8,679 bases of DNA from positions 1-8,679 of the forward strand of contig JAFDBU010000096.1 in the NCBI GenBank assembly GCA_019313095.1, given 5' to 3'. The DNA comes from Deltaproteobacteria bacterium. GTDB lineage: Bacteria; Desulfobacterota; Desulfobulbia; Desulfobulbales; BM004. The position numbers and the translations under genes were made by a program. Below, piece by piece: positions 1 through 7,057 of the stretch; within the stretch, counting starts at the first letter, position 1, and each line of letters starts with the position of its first letter. The notes beneath the pieces are model-generated. The model saw only the letters and a list, made by a program, of their open reading frames with translations, made no database searches and was not told the origin of the DNA.

Positions 1-248
1 CAGTCGAGCTGGGCCCCAGGAGGATCAATGTCAATACCATCAGTGCAGGTGCTGTTGATACAGAAGCCTTGAAAAAATTTCCCAACCGTCAGGAGATACT
101 GGATACGGCTATTTCCAAGACACCTCTGGGGCGCCTGACTACACCTGAAGATGTTGCAGATGTCGCTCTGTTTTTATGCTCAGATCTGGCTGCCATGATC
201 CAGGGGCAGACCATTGTTGTTGACGGAGGTTATTCTATCCGCGGTTGA
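1..248 (+). CDS. Short-chain dehydrogenase, FabL-type enoyl-ACP reductase, C-terminal fragment
   Basis: This is the last 81 codons of a gene that enters from the left edge; the frame starts at base 3 and ends with TGA at 246-248. The visible part has the C-terminal landmarks of classical short-chain dehydrogenases (SDRs): RINVNTISAG with D-T-E-A after it (the strand and loop following the active-site helix), TPLGRLTTPEDVADVALFL (substrate loop and last helix), and the closing QGQTIVVDGGYS. The stretch DTEALKKFPNRQEILDTA closely resembles, from memory, the substrate loop of Bacillus FabL (enoyl-ACP reductase III), which reduces trans-2-enoyl-ACP with NADPH in the last step of each fatty-acid elongation cycle. 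The catalytic Ser-Tyr-Lys and the Rossmann glycine motif lie outside the window, so the activity cannot be confirmed. It could also be a related SDR such as a FabG paralogue. SDR membership is near certain; the FabL assignment is probable. Confidence 0.85.
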   Translation, partial: VELGPRRINVNTISAGAVDTEALKKFPNRQEILDTAISKTPLGRLTTPEDVADVALFLCSDLAAMIQGQTIVVDGGYSIRG

Positions 249-424
249 GTGAAGTCCTGTTTTCTGGTTTGCCCCCTCCTATCAGGTGAGCAGATATTAA
301 TAGATACCATCGGCTGTGCCTTCCGCCTTAGGCGGTTCAGACAGGTCCAGCGTCTTGTACCGTTAACAGCTTCGATGCTCAGCGTCAAAGAATGGGTTGC
401 AATCTGAAAACTAAGATTTTCTGC

Positions 425-597
425 CGTTTCACGCAGCCGAGCACCACAGAAAAGATTGAAAAAGGAAATTAAACTGTTTCAGCGAAGCGAGTTTTTAAAC
501 TCCGGTCGTTTTGAAGAGTGCAGGGCTAAAGCCTAAGTGACCGAGGGATTGGCTGCACTTTCTTTGATTCGATTCTTTATGCAAGTAAAGAATCGAA
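425..597 (+). repeat. Candidate structured dispersed repeat element (several nested hairpins)
   Basis: Several inverted repeats sit in one block. AAACT at 471-475 can pair with AGTTT at 490-494 around a loop containing CAGCGAAGCG. AGTGCAG at 517-523 pairs with CTGCACT at 553-559, enclosing a small GGC-TAAA-GCC hairpin at 524-533. A perfect 12-base stem at 568-579 and 586-597 (TTCGATTCTTTA / TAAAGAATCGAA) closes a six-base loop. The string of landmarks GCCGAGCAC, CTGTTTCAGCGAAGCGAG, GACCGAGGGA and CTTTCTTTG followed by a hairpin is one I recall seeing many times in intergenic regions of Proteobacteria. I know no formal name for it and could not search. Orientation is guessed from that recollection. 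It could be a non-autonomous mobile repeat or the DNA copy of a structured RNA. Confidence 0.4.
568..597. repeat. Perfect 12-bp inverted repeat, six-base loop
   Basis: Bases 568-579 and 586-597 are exact reverse complements separated by TGCAAG. No thymine run follows on either side, so it is not an obvious intrinsic terminator for the reductase gene upstream. It forms the right-hand end of the structured block at 425-597. Confidence 0.8.
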
Positions 598-893
598 CAT
601 AAATAGAAAGGATCAATATTTATTTGTTGGCTGATATCCCAAAATATGCTATAAGATAGTTAGAACCCCACACGGCTTCCGACATAGTATAAAAAAAGCG
701 ATAATAAAGCAAAGAGGGAAGCAAGATGGGGTTATTTTTTTGCCTTTATTCACTTCCCCCGTTCGATCCCATTTGTATGCCTCTGTTGAACACATCTTAA
801 AAAAATGCTTTTTTCTGCTGCCCACAAGAAGAACAAGCAAATAAAGAATGGTTATTGATAACTCTTTACTCAATAAAAAAGGTATCATAACAA

Positions 894-923
894 TTGGCAG
901 CCTTTCAGAAGATTTGTTATAGC
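894..923 (+). promoter_or_regulatory. Candidate sigma-70 promoter of the sulfotransferase gene
   Basis: TTGGCA at 894-899 matches five of six bases of the -35 consensus. TATAGC at 918-923 matches four of six of the -10, is preceded by TG at 915-916 (an extended -10 feature) and is separated from the -35 by 18 bases. Transcription would start about 45 bases before the ATG at 977. The surroundings are AT-rich, so chance matches are common; this is the best candidate I find, not a proven site. Confidence 0.35.
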
Positions 924-976
924 TGTTTTTTGTCAGGAACAAGGCTGTTTGATGAAGTAAAAATGAGAAAAATACG

Positions 977-2656
977 ATGGCAAATAAACGTAATCAGCCC
1001 TGCCCTTGCGGGAGTGGCAGGAAATATAAAAAATGTTGCGGATTCAGCGGTGCAAATCCGGCCTTTCCAGCAGATCAAAGCGTACAAAAAAAAGTAAACT
1101 CTTCCATTGATGAATTGTTAAGGGCGGGAGCGATGGCAGCCAGCCAGGGACGCTATGATGAAGCTGAAGCCTGCTTCCGTCAGGCAGTTAAACTAAAGCC
1201 CGATTTTGCCATAGCTTTCAATAACCTGGGCCTGGCCCTTCATGATCAAGGTAAACTGGATGAGGCTGAGGCAAATTTGCACAAGGCTCTCAAATTAAGC
1301 CCGGATTTTGTAGAAACATACATCAACCTCGGAATAATCCTCAATAGTCAAGGCAAGCTTGAAGAGGCAGCGGCCAGTTACCGGCAGGCGCTCACACTGA
1401 GACCAAACTATGCAGAGGCGCATTACAATCTGGGAATAACTTTAGGCGATCAAGGTAGGCTGGAAGAGTCGGAAGTCAGTTTGCGTCAAGCACTCAAATT
1501 AAAGCCCGACTATACTGAAGCGTACAACAACCTTGGCCTGATTCTTCATAGTTTAGGCAGACAGGATGAGGCTGAAACCTGCTTCCGGCAGGCGCTTAAA
1601 TTAAACCCGGATTCTGCACAGGTGTATAAAAGTTTATCAATGTTTCTGAATCGTGCAGAAATTGATGGTGTTATAATAGCAATGGAAAAACTCTATAAAA
1701 GAAAAGATTTGTCTGATGAAGATAAAATAGACCTTGGATTTGCTTTAGGGAAGTCTTTTGAAAAGCTTGGAGAATATGATAAATCGTTTGATTTCATCTT
1801 TAAGGCAAATCTGGAAAAGCGTAAAACATATAGTTATTCCATCCAGGATGATCATGAATTTTTTACGAGAATAAAGAAAACCTTCTCAGCAGATTTTTTT
1901 TCTTCCCATCCTGACTCAGGCATTTCTGACAAAACACCAATATTTGTTTTGGGAATGCCACGGTCAGGTACAACACTTGTTGAGCAGATTCTTGCAAGTC
2001 ATCCACAGGTTTTAGGCGCTGGTGAGTTGCTGTTCCTGCCATATCTGGTCAACAAAATCTGCGCTGAAGGTGGCGCAGCCGGAAAATACCCTGAATGTAT
2101 TCTGGAACTGGGCATGAAGGGCTTTGGGAGAATGGGACTGGAATATGTAGAAAAAATCCGTAAGTATTCAAATTCTGTTCAGCATATAACAGATAAACTG
2201 CCCCATAATTTTTTATACCTGGGACTGATCAATAAGGTTTTACCTAAGGCAAAGGTAATTCACTGTGTCAGAATCCCGATGGATAACTGTTTATCTATAT
2301 TTAAGACTGACTTTAAGGGACAACTCCAAAGGTACGCCTATGATTTAATTGAAATAGGTCAATATTATAACCTTTATCTTGACCTAATGACGCACTGGGA
2401 AAAAGTCCTGCCTGGAGTCATGTATACAGTCAAGTACGAGGAAATGGTTTCAGACCAGCAGGATCAGATAAAAGGACTTCTCGATTTTTGTGATTTGCAA
2501 TGGGATGATGCCTGCTTGAACTTTCACAAAACTAAAAGAAAAGTCATTACCGCAAGTGTTGCACAAGTAAGCCAGCCCATATACACAGACTCGGTTGGGT
2601 TGTGGAAACGATATGAGAGAAGACTTGAGTCTCTTAGAAAGGTAATCAGGGAATGA
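977..2656 (+). CDS. SEC-C / TPR / sulfotransferase fusion protein
   Basis: This 559-residue protein has three parts. Residues 9-22 are a SEC-C motif (CPCGSGRKYKKCCG), a zinc-binding Cys cluster known from the C-terminus of SecA and many unrelated proteins. Residues 43-212 are five 34-residue tetratricopeptide repeats, a protein-docking surface. Residues from about 320 to the end are a sulfotransferase domain: GMPRSGTT at 326-333 is the 5'-phosphosulfate loop binding PAPS, TDKLPHNFLYLG is at 405-416, and R432 and S440 in VRIPMDNCLS fit the 3'-phosphate site. The C-terminus VSQPIYTDSVGLWKRYERRL is typical of bacterial TPR-sulfotransferases. The family moves a sulfonate group from PAPS to a hydroxyl; the acceptor here (protein, glycan or lipid) is unknown. 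No signal peptide is seen, so it is probably cytosolic. The ATG at 977 is chosen because the SEC-C motif begins within nine residues; only a weak GAG lies at 965-967. The gene stands alone, with a promoter candidate at 894-923 and a terminator candidate at 2741-2787. Confidence 0.9.
   Translation: MANKRNQPCPCGSGRKYKKCCGFSGANPAFPADQSVQKKVNSSIDELLRAGAMAASQGRYDEAEACFRQAVKLKPDFAIAFNNLGLALHDQGKLDEAEANLHKALKLSPDFVETYINLGIILNSQGKLEEAAASYRQALTLRPNYAEAHYNLGITLGDQGRLEESEVSLRQALKLKPDYTEAYNNLGLILHSLGRQDEAETCFRQALKLNPDSAQVYKSLSMFLNRAEIDGVIIAMEKLYKRKDLSDEDKIDLGFALGKSFEKLGEYDKSFDFIFKANLEKRKTYSYSIQDDHEFFTRIKKTFSADFFSSHPDSGISDKTPIFVLGMPRSGTTLVEQILASHPQVLGAGELLFLPYLVNKICAEGGAAGKYPECILELGMKGFGRMGLEYVEKIRKYSNSVQHITDKLPHNFLYLGLINKVLPKAKVIHCVRIPMDNCLSIFKTDFKGQLQRYAYDLIEIGQYYNLYLDLMTHWEKVLPGVMYTVKYEEMVSDQQDQIKGLLDFCDLQWDDACLNFHKTKRKVITASVAQVSQPIYTDSVGLWKRYERRLESLRKVIRE
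1103..1612 (+). repeat. Five tandem 102-bp TPR-coding units
   Basis: Codons 43-212 of the sulfotransferase gene form five 34-residue units with boundaries at residues 43, 77, 111, 145 and 179. Each unit carries a variant of NNLGLxLxxQGxLDEAExxxRQALKLxPD. The first unit is the most diverged in its first helix. The middle units are also similar at the DNA level, for example the repeated stretches coding for RQALKLxPD, so slippage or recombination could change the repeat number between strains. Confidence 0.85.
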
Positions 2657-2740
2657 GTCTCATCGAAGAATACTTTCAAAATAGTGAAAGGCCTTAAAAA
2701 AATAACAAAGTCCGCATGTCCAGCAAGAACAGAATATTAT

Positions 2741-2787
2741 GCAACTGATGCCGGGTTAAAGTGGGCAGTGAGCAAGTTGCTTTTTTT
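2741..2787 (+). terminator. Candidate intrinsic terminator after the sulfotransferase gene
   Basis: GCAACT at 2741-2746 pairs with AGTTGC at 2775-2780, and inside it TGCC at 2749-2752 pairs with GGCA at 2764-2767. Seven thymines follow directly at 2781-2787. The stem is interrupted and only moderately GC-rich, but the position, 85 bases after the stop codon and in front of a convergent gene, fits a terminator acting on the plus strand. Confidence 0.5.
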
Positions 2788-2864
2788 GTTTAAGGAACGA
2801 ATGCTTCTCGTCAGTCAACAGGAATGTGACGGAGAATGTGCTTACATATTTTATTCCTTGCCCT

Positions 2865-4358
2865 TTACCTTATCGCCTTACTCTCCATGTCCTTCCAGCA
2901 GACCCTGAGCACCTGGGCTGTTTTATCCGTTACCCTGTAACGGTGATCTATGCGGTGTCCGATCAGGGCAAGTATTGAATCATCAGCACATAATACGGGT
3001 ACCAGTGCTCTGCTATGCAGGTCGACTTTCTGGTCGCCGAGAAAGTCGTTTACCTTTTTGCTGCCCGGCGCACCAAGTGGATGAAAGCGGTCTCCCGGCT
3101 TAGGTCCTCTTAAGGTGAGGGGAAAAGAGAAAAGTCCGGAATCAAGACAATCCCCTGACGGGAAGGTATCCTCGAAGCCTGCAGTAAAGTCGTCAAGATA
3201 TTCCACGATAAGCCTCTTGTTCAGGGCAGGGAAATCATAACTGCCTGGCCCAAAGATATTGGTTTCATGGAATTTAACCCTTGTCTCCGGCTTAAGGCTA
3301 CCTCGAAAGTGGCCCCGTCCCCTGGGATACTCAAAGCAGAGCTGATCTTTATTTTTCATAACCCTGAGACCATCAGCAAGATGGAGGCTGCCCTTCGGAG
3401 AAACATGTATGGTAAGCTGCAAGAGGTTTTCTATCTGCCGGGATGTCGGTTCACATAGCATTAGCCAGCAGCATTTTTCCAGAATTCTTCGCTGGATTGC
3501 ACGTGGATAGTTGAGAAAGAGCTCAAGGTTGATTTTCATTTCCTGCGGATATGATTCAGCCGTCGGTACGCTGCTGTCATGCATTTGTGCCCCTACATTT
3601 TCAAATTTGGCTGTAACAGTTTCAGCAAAAGCAGCAGCGCTCTCCTTTTCCAGCAGTTCTTCTTCATCTTGGAGAATATTAGCCGTACGGATCAGGGTCT
3701 GCCTGATGTCTGGATTGTAGTTTGCGACCAGATACGGCAGCAGTTCGTTTCTTATACGGTTTCTTAAGAAAACATTTTCCCGGTTGGAACTATCAATCTT
3801 GTAAGGAATGGAATATTTTTCAAGGTAGTCACTCAGCAGCGACTTGGGGAAACGCAGGAAGGGCCTGATATATTTGCCGGCCCGTAAGGTTTTCATACCG
3901 GAAAGCCCCTTTCGGGCTGTTCCCCTGATCAGACGCAGAAGAATTTCTTCGGCCTGGTCGTCCGCTGTATGGGCCAGGGCAATTTTTTGTGCCCCGCTGG
4001 TTTCCGCCGTTTTCTCAAGAAAATCGTAACGCAGAATCCTGGCGGCATGTTCAATGGAAAATTTTTGAGTTGCTGCATAACCTTTTACATCAACGTTACC
4101 GAAAAAGAAATCGATGTTGAAACGAAGAGACTCCTCCTTAACGAGATTTTTTTCCTTTTCAGCCTCAACCGGCCTGAGACCATGGTTGACATAGGCAGTG
4201 ATCAAGGTAAAATTCAGGACAGGAGCTAAGCGGGCCAGGATGTGGAGTAGCGCCATGGAATCGGGGCCGGCAGATACGGCGGCAACTACTTTGTCACCAA
4301 CCTGCAGCAGGTTTTCCTGTTGGATTACTTTAATAGTATTTTTTCCCAGAGGGTGCAT
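2865..4358 (-). CDS. tilS: tRNA(Ile)-lysidine synthetase TilS
   Basis: TilS uses ATP to attach lysine to C34 of the CAU-anticodon tRNA-Ile, giving lysidine; this switches both codon reading (AUA instead of AUG) and charging, and is normally essential. The 497-residue product has the N-type PP-loop at residues 29-34 (SAGPDS), followed by AYVNHGLRP at 55-63, IEHAARILRYDFL at 102-114, AHTADDQAEEILLRLIRG at 129-146 and LRNRIRNELLPYL at 198-210. All are hallmark TilS blocks. The C-terminal TilS domain is clear at about 416-487 (LRGPKPGDRFHPLGAPGSKK, then VNDFL and IGHRIDHRYRV). The length is slightly above the 430-475 usual for the family. The PP-loop reads S-A-G rather than the canonical S-G-G, a conservative change. 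The ATG at 4356-4358 has no good Shine-Dalgarno, but I see no better start before the PP-loop. It diverges from the alkyltransferase gene and converges on the sulfotransferase gene. Confidence 0.95.
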   Translation of the reverse strand: MHPLGKNTIKVIQQENLLQVGDKVVAAVSAGPDSMALLHILARLAPVLNFTLITAYVNHGLRPVEAEKEKNLVKEESLRFNIDFFFGNVDVKGYAATQKFSIEHAARILRYDFLEKTAETSGAQKIALAHTADDQAEEILLRLIRGTARKGLSGMKTLRAGKYIRPFLRFPKSLLSDYLEKYSIPYKIDSSNRENVFLRNRIRNELLPYLVANYNPDIRQTLIRTANILQDEEELLEKESAAAFAETVTAKFENVGAQMHDSSVPTAESYPQEMKINLELFLNYPRAIQRRILEKCCWLMLCEPTSRQIENLLQLTIHVSPKGSLHLADGLRVMKNKDQLCFEYPRGRGHFRGSLKPETRVKFHETNIFGPGSYDFPALNKRLIVEYLDDFTAGFEDTFPSGDCLDSGLFSFPLTLRGPKPGDRFHPLGAPGSKKVNDFLGDQKVDLHSRALVPVLCADDSILALIGHRIDHRYRVTDKTAQVLRVCWKDMESKAIR

Positions 4359-4371
4359 AAAAAAGATTTTT

Positions 4372-4388
4372 GAGAGGAATTATATTTG
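4372..4388 (+). promoter_or_regulatory. Ribosome binding site and TTG start of the alkyltransferase gene
   Basis: A purine-rich GAGAGGA at 4372-4378 lies seven bases before TTG at 4386-4388. No in-frame ATG or GTG lies nearby in a better position, and the reading frame upstream runs into tilS on the other strand. The Shine-Dalgarno match decides the TTG as the start. The same bases read on the minus strand include TATAAT at 4379-4384, a possible -10 box for tilS, but no -35 matches it and it would leave a leader of only about 15 bases. Confidence 0.6.
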
Positions 4389-4976
4389 AAAAATTATTTG
4401 CATGATTACTTATTGAAGCTGATTGATTCCGGGGTTGAGCCCGTTTTCAACTCTGTTGCCTGCAGATATGGGGAATGTACCATCTACTGTCTCATCAAGC
4501 CCCCGGAAAATATTCTCCAGCTGACTTTTGCGCCAGTAAAGCATGAATTTCTCCAGAACCGGTTAAAAAGGTTTAGTAGAAAGGTTCGGATTACTAAGCT
4601 GCAGCAGCAACAGTTTCAATACGATAAAATATTTGCAGGGTATTTCTCAGGTAAACACACCACATTTTCTCTCGCTCTTGACTCGCCTTTACTTGCAGCA
4701 GGAACAGATTTTCAGCAAAAAGTCTGGCATCAAATTAACGCAATACCTTATGGTGAAACTATAACTTATCAAAAACTTGCCCAACTGGCAGGTTCCCCAA
4801 AAGGATCAAGAGCGGCAGGCATGGCCTGTGGCGCTAACCCGCTTTCTCTCATAATTCCTTGTCACAGAGTAGTTTCGGTAAAAGGTTTGGGAGGTTTTGC
4901 CGGGGGTGTGGAGGTCAAGAAATCTCTATTAACCCTGGAGCAATCTAAAAAAAGCACTGTCAGCAGAAAGGACTGA
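4386..4976 (+). CDS. ogt: Methylated-DNA--protein-cysteine S-methyltransferase (Ogt type)
   Basis: This is a suicide DNA-repair protein that moves alkyl groups from O6-alkylguanine (and O4-alkylthymine) in DNA to its own cysteine. The 196-residue product has the alkyltransferase domain from about residue 107: FQQKVWHQINAIPYGETITY at 109-128, a helix-turn-helix with the presumed arginine finger R142 in GSRAAGMACGANP, hinge N151, and the active site IPCHRV at 157-162 with acceptor C159. The end GLGGFAGGVEVKKSLLTLE matches the substrate-pocket region, with E185 in the usual place. The N-terminal about 100 residues are the less conserved ribonuclease-H-like domain. There is no AraC-type Ada regulatory domain, so it is the constitutive Ogt form rather than Ada. 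The coding region ends TGA followed by an in-frame TAA at 4977-4979. It converges on the lipoprotein gene 30 bases away. Confidence 0.93.
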   Translation: MKNYLHDYLLKLIDSGVEPVFNSVACRYGECTIYCLIKPPENILQLTFAPVKHEFLQNRLKRFSRKVRITKLQQQQFQYDKIFAGYFSGKHTTFSLALDSPLLAAGTDFQQKVWHQINAIPYGETITYQKLAQLAGSPKGSRAAGMACGANPLSLIIPCHRVVSVKGLGGFAGGVEVKKSLLTLEQSKKSTVSRKD

Positions 4977-5006
4977 TAAAAGAATCAAATACGGAATTCT
5001 TATAGT

Positions 5007-6851
5007 TCAGGGCCGTAAAGGTCCAGCGGTGTTTTCATCAGGGTTTCGCTGCCGCAATTCTTCCAGCAGCGTTGGGTCAAGCCTTTCTATCTGTTCTTCA
5101 AGTACGGAGATATTCTGCTGAACTTTATCCAGAAGTTCCGTTTGGGGATACCTCGTCAGGATTTCGGTAAGCAATCTATGGGAATCAAGAAGAAGATTTT
5201 TTTTCTGTTCCAGGTCTGTAGTTTTCCCGGCCCTGATAAAAAGAGATGCAGCTTCCTTGCGCATCGTACCGGCAGCACGGTTAGCTGCCTCAACTATCTT
5301 CATTCTTGCCTTTTCTTCATATTCAGTGCCAGTGAAAGATTGGAAGGCTGATATTGCATTATCATATTGCCGCGAGTCCAGAAGATTAACCGCAGAGTCC
5401 CACTGTTCGGTCAATTCCATTTCCTCAATGCGTTGCTGGGTTTGCTGCTCCTGGATTTCCGTCTGAGCAACATCGTAGAATGTTTTCTGCAATACTGCCT
5501 GTAGTTCGGGCGGGAGGTAATAGCGAGAAATATTTTTGAGCATATCTGTTGCTGCGGTGAATCTTTTCTCTGCCACAAGCGCATCAATCCTGACAAGCTG
5601 GCGGCCAAACCATGATTTTAACTGGTCCGCGGCAAAGGTTCTAAGACGTAAGGCACTAACCGCTATCGGGCTGCCAGCATGCGCTCTGGCAAAATCGTCT
5701 GCCATTTCATTTAATCTGGGCGCATGCATCTTATAATCATACGTTTGAAACTCACGCAGAAGTTTCATGTAGGCGATCATATCTTCAGACTTGGGATCAA
5801 GAGAATCCAGAAAGGCAAGCTGTTCCTCGGCCCAGATCTTTTCAAAACTAAGAGCCTGGTGTTCGCGGATCATACTGTTATAATAGAATTCTGCTGCAGC
5901 CAAATCAGCATCGGCTAGAAGAAAGTCAGCAACTTGTCGCTGGATGGCAAGGGGTTCAATGTCAAGATCACCTGATTCCAACATACTTTTATAATATTGT
6001 GCTGCCGCATCAACCTGTCCAGTATACTGCAGGGCACGGCCATAGTTCAAGCGAGTGGCAATAGATGGCTTGAGATCGGGAAACTCAGTCGAAAGGCCCT
6101 CAAAGGCCGAAAGCGCTTCCTGATAATTTCCCTGCGTAACATGTGTAGCAATAACTTCCTGGGCTTCAGCAAATGAAAGTTCCGGTTCAGCACCCGGCAT
6201 GGGTTCATACAGTTCAGTGAAATCCAGGACAAGCAATTCATTGCACCTGCTTTCCAGAAAAGCGATATCGTGTCGCTGCATGGCTTTGGGATTCGCTGCC
6301 GGCGCCGTACCTAAAGAGAAAACCTTGTCATGCTGCATTCTTTCCATTAATTCACTGTAGCCTTTTAAAATGCTTTCCAGCCTTTGCAAGCATACTGCTT
6401 CAAGGGATATTACTTCGTCTGTAAATGGTCCTTCAGTGGCAATTTCCAAAATTTCCAGCCACTGTTCTAATTTGTTTTCATAGACAATTAAACGGTGTAG
6501 TACGAACTCAATATCAGCATAATTGACCTTAATTTCCTCGGGACCTGAATATTCCATTTGCCTCGATATGTGTGTCTCGGAGGAACCCATCTGAGATTCT
6601 TCCATTTCCTGTTCCATATCTTCCTGGATTTCGGCAGGAGGTTGAGCAGTTTCCGGTAAGGATATATGGGGTTCCGGTGCAGGCTGTTTGGGTTCAGCAG
6701 GAGTTGAGACCGGTTGAGATATTAAGGGTTCCGGCGCAGGTTCTCTGGGTTCAGCAGGTGTTGAGACCGGCTGGGTTGCTGCGCAGCCGGTGAGCCAGGC
6801 AGAAAGGATAAACACTGCAATAATGATGGTGAATGTTTTGAAGAGCGGCAT
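5007..6851 (-). CDS. Outer-membrane-type lipoprotein with TPR-like helical repeats
   Basis: The 614-residue product begins with a lipoprotein signal peptide: K5, a hydrophobic stretch at 7-20 and the lipobox LTGC with C23 as the lipidated residue. The next residue is Ala, not Asp, so outer-membrane sorting is expected under the enterobacterial rule. A proline- and glutamate-rich linker follows (about 27-100), containing a 19-residue tandem duplication. The rest is almost entirely helical. TPR-like units are visible around 236-290 (NYQEALSAFEGL, then LNYGRALQYTGQVDAAAQYY), 300-332, and 484-510 (WDSAVNLLDSRQYDNAISAF). A Gln/Glu-rich, probably coiled-coil piece lies at 460-482, and further helices with coiled-coil character run at 545-605. 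I recognise no named family. A TPR lipoprotein downstream of a PBP on the same strand recalls LpoA, the outer-membrane activator of PBP1A, but the resemblance is architectural only. It could also be an assembly or secretion scaffold. The start is fixed by the signal peptide; no clear Shine-Dalgarno is present. Confidence 0.8.
   Translation of the reverse strand: MPLFKTFTIIIAVFILSAWLTGCAATQPVSTPAEPREPAPEPLISQPVSTPAEPKQPAPEPHISLPETAQPPAEIQEDMEQEMEESQMGSSETHISRQMEYSGPEEIKVNYADIEFVLHRLIVYENKLEQWLEILEIATEGPFTDEVISLEAVCLQRLESILKGYSELMERMQHDKVFSLGTAPAANPKAMQRHDIAFLESRCNELLVLDFTELYEPMPGAEPELSFAEAQEVIATHVTQGNYQEALSAFEGLSTEFPDLKPSIATRLNYGRALQYTGQVDAAAQYYKSMLESGDLDIEPLAIQRQVADFLLADADLAAAEFYYNSMIREHQALSFEKIWAEEQLAFLDSLDPKSEDMIAYMKLLREFQTYDYKMHAPRLNEMADDFARAHAGSPIAVSALRLRTFAADQLKSWFGRQLVRIDALVAEKRFTAATDMLKNISRYYLPPELQAVLQKTFYDVAQTEIQEQQTQQRIEEMELTEQWDSAVNLLDSRQYDNAISAFQSFTGTEYEEKARMKIVEAANRAAGTMRKEAASLFIRAGKTTDLEQKKNLLLDSHRLLTEILTRYPQTELLDKVQQNISVLEEQIERLDPTLLEELRQRNPDENTAGPLRP
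6660..6773 (-). repeat. Tandem 57-bp duplication in the lipoprotein linker
   Basis: Bases 6717-6773 and 6660-6716 are adjacent copies of a 57-base unit, about 47 of 57 bases identical, coding residues 27-45 and 46-64 (QPVSTPAEPxxPAPEPxIS). The proline-rich unit probably forms an extended tether between the lipid anchor and the helical body. Confidence 0.9.
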
Positions 6852-6936
6852 TATAGTTTACGTCTGTTATAAGTTATTACAAGTCTGCGTCCAGGTTGTT
6901 TGTCTGCAGGACTTTTCATTTTTGCATTAACTGTGA

Positions 6937-6966
6937 GCTATAAAACAGAATTTGTCAAATTTGCAA
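6937..6966 (-). promoter_or_regulatory. Candidate promoter for the lipoprotein gene
   Basis: Read on the minus strand, TTGCAA (6961-6966) and TATAGC (6937-6942) are spaced 18 bases apart, about 85 bases before the ATG. A perfect TTGACA also lies on this strand at 6953-6958, but its distance to that -10 (10 bases) is too short. If real, the lipoprotein can be transcribed apart from the PBP gene upstream. The 206-base gap shows no clear terminator for the PBP gene, so read-through is also possible. Confidence 0.3.
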
Positions 6967-7057
6967 GAGTTAACATTTCCCCGGGCGGAATAATAGACAA
7001 AGAAATGGTATAAGAATTAACGAAGGGGACATTATTCTGCCCCATAATCAGGCATAT

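Larger units (their letters stand above)
249..976. other. 728-base gene-poor stretch between the reductase and the sulfotransferase gene
   Basis: I find no convincing gene here. The left part (about 300-600) is rich in inverted repeats: a tight CCGCC/GGCGG hairpin at 323-335, then the cluster of stems annotated separately at 425-597. The right part (about 600-900) is clearly AT-rich and without recognisable structure. The only sizeable open frame is a 97-codon one on the minus strand at 649-942. It has no ribosome binding site, overlaps the probable promoter of the next gene, resembles no family I know and is low in complexity, so I do not call it. No tRNA or rRNA is visible. The low GC and repeat content are compatible with an old insertion or a degraded region, but no remnant of a transposase or integrase can be read. 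Confidence 0.6.

Noticed and set aside
896..915. TGGC-containing stretch as a sigma-54 promoter for the sulfotransferase gene
   Set aside because: The matching GC element (TTGCA/T) is absent at the required spacing.
649..942. 97-codon minus-strand open frame in the AT-rich gap
   Set aside because: No ribosome binding site, overlap with the probable promoter of the next gene, low-complexity hydrophobic sequence and no family resemblance.
894..1097. 67-codon plus-strand frame overlapping the start of the sulfotransferase gene
   Set aside because: Out of frame with a clearly conserved SEC-C/TPR protein; a shadow of that gene.
2684..2908. 74-codon plus-strand open frame after the sulfotransferase gene
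   Set aside because: It spans the candidate terminator, overlaps the 3' end of tilS on the other strand and its translation looks random.
4980..5001. AAGAAT / ATTCTT inverted repeat between the convergent ogt and lipoprotein genes, as a bidirectional terminator
   Set aside because: Only six AT-rich base pairs and no thymine run on either side.
7025..7043. GGGG / CCCC pair after the PBP stop codon as a terminator
   Set aside because: Four base pairs only, with an 11-base loop and no thymine run downstream on the minus strand.
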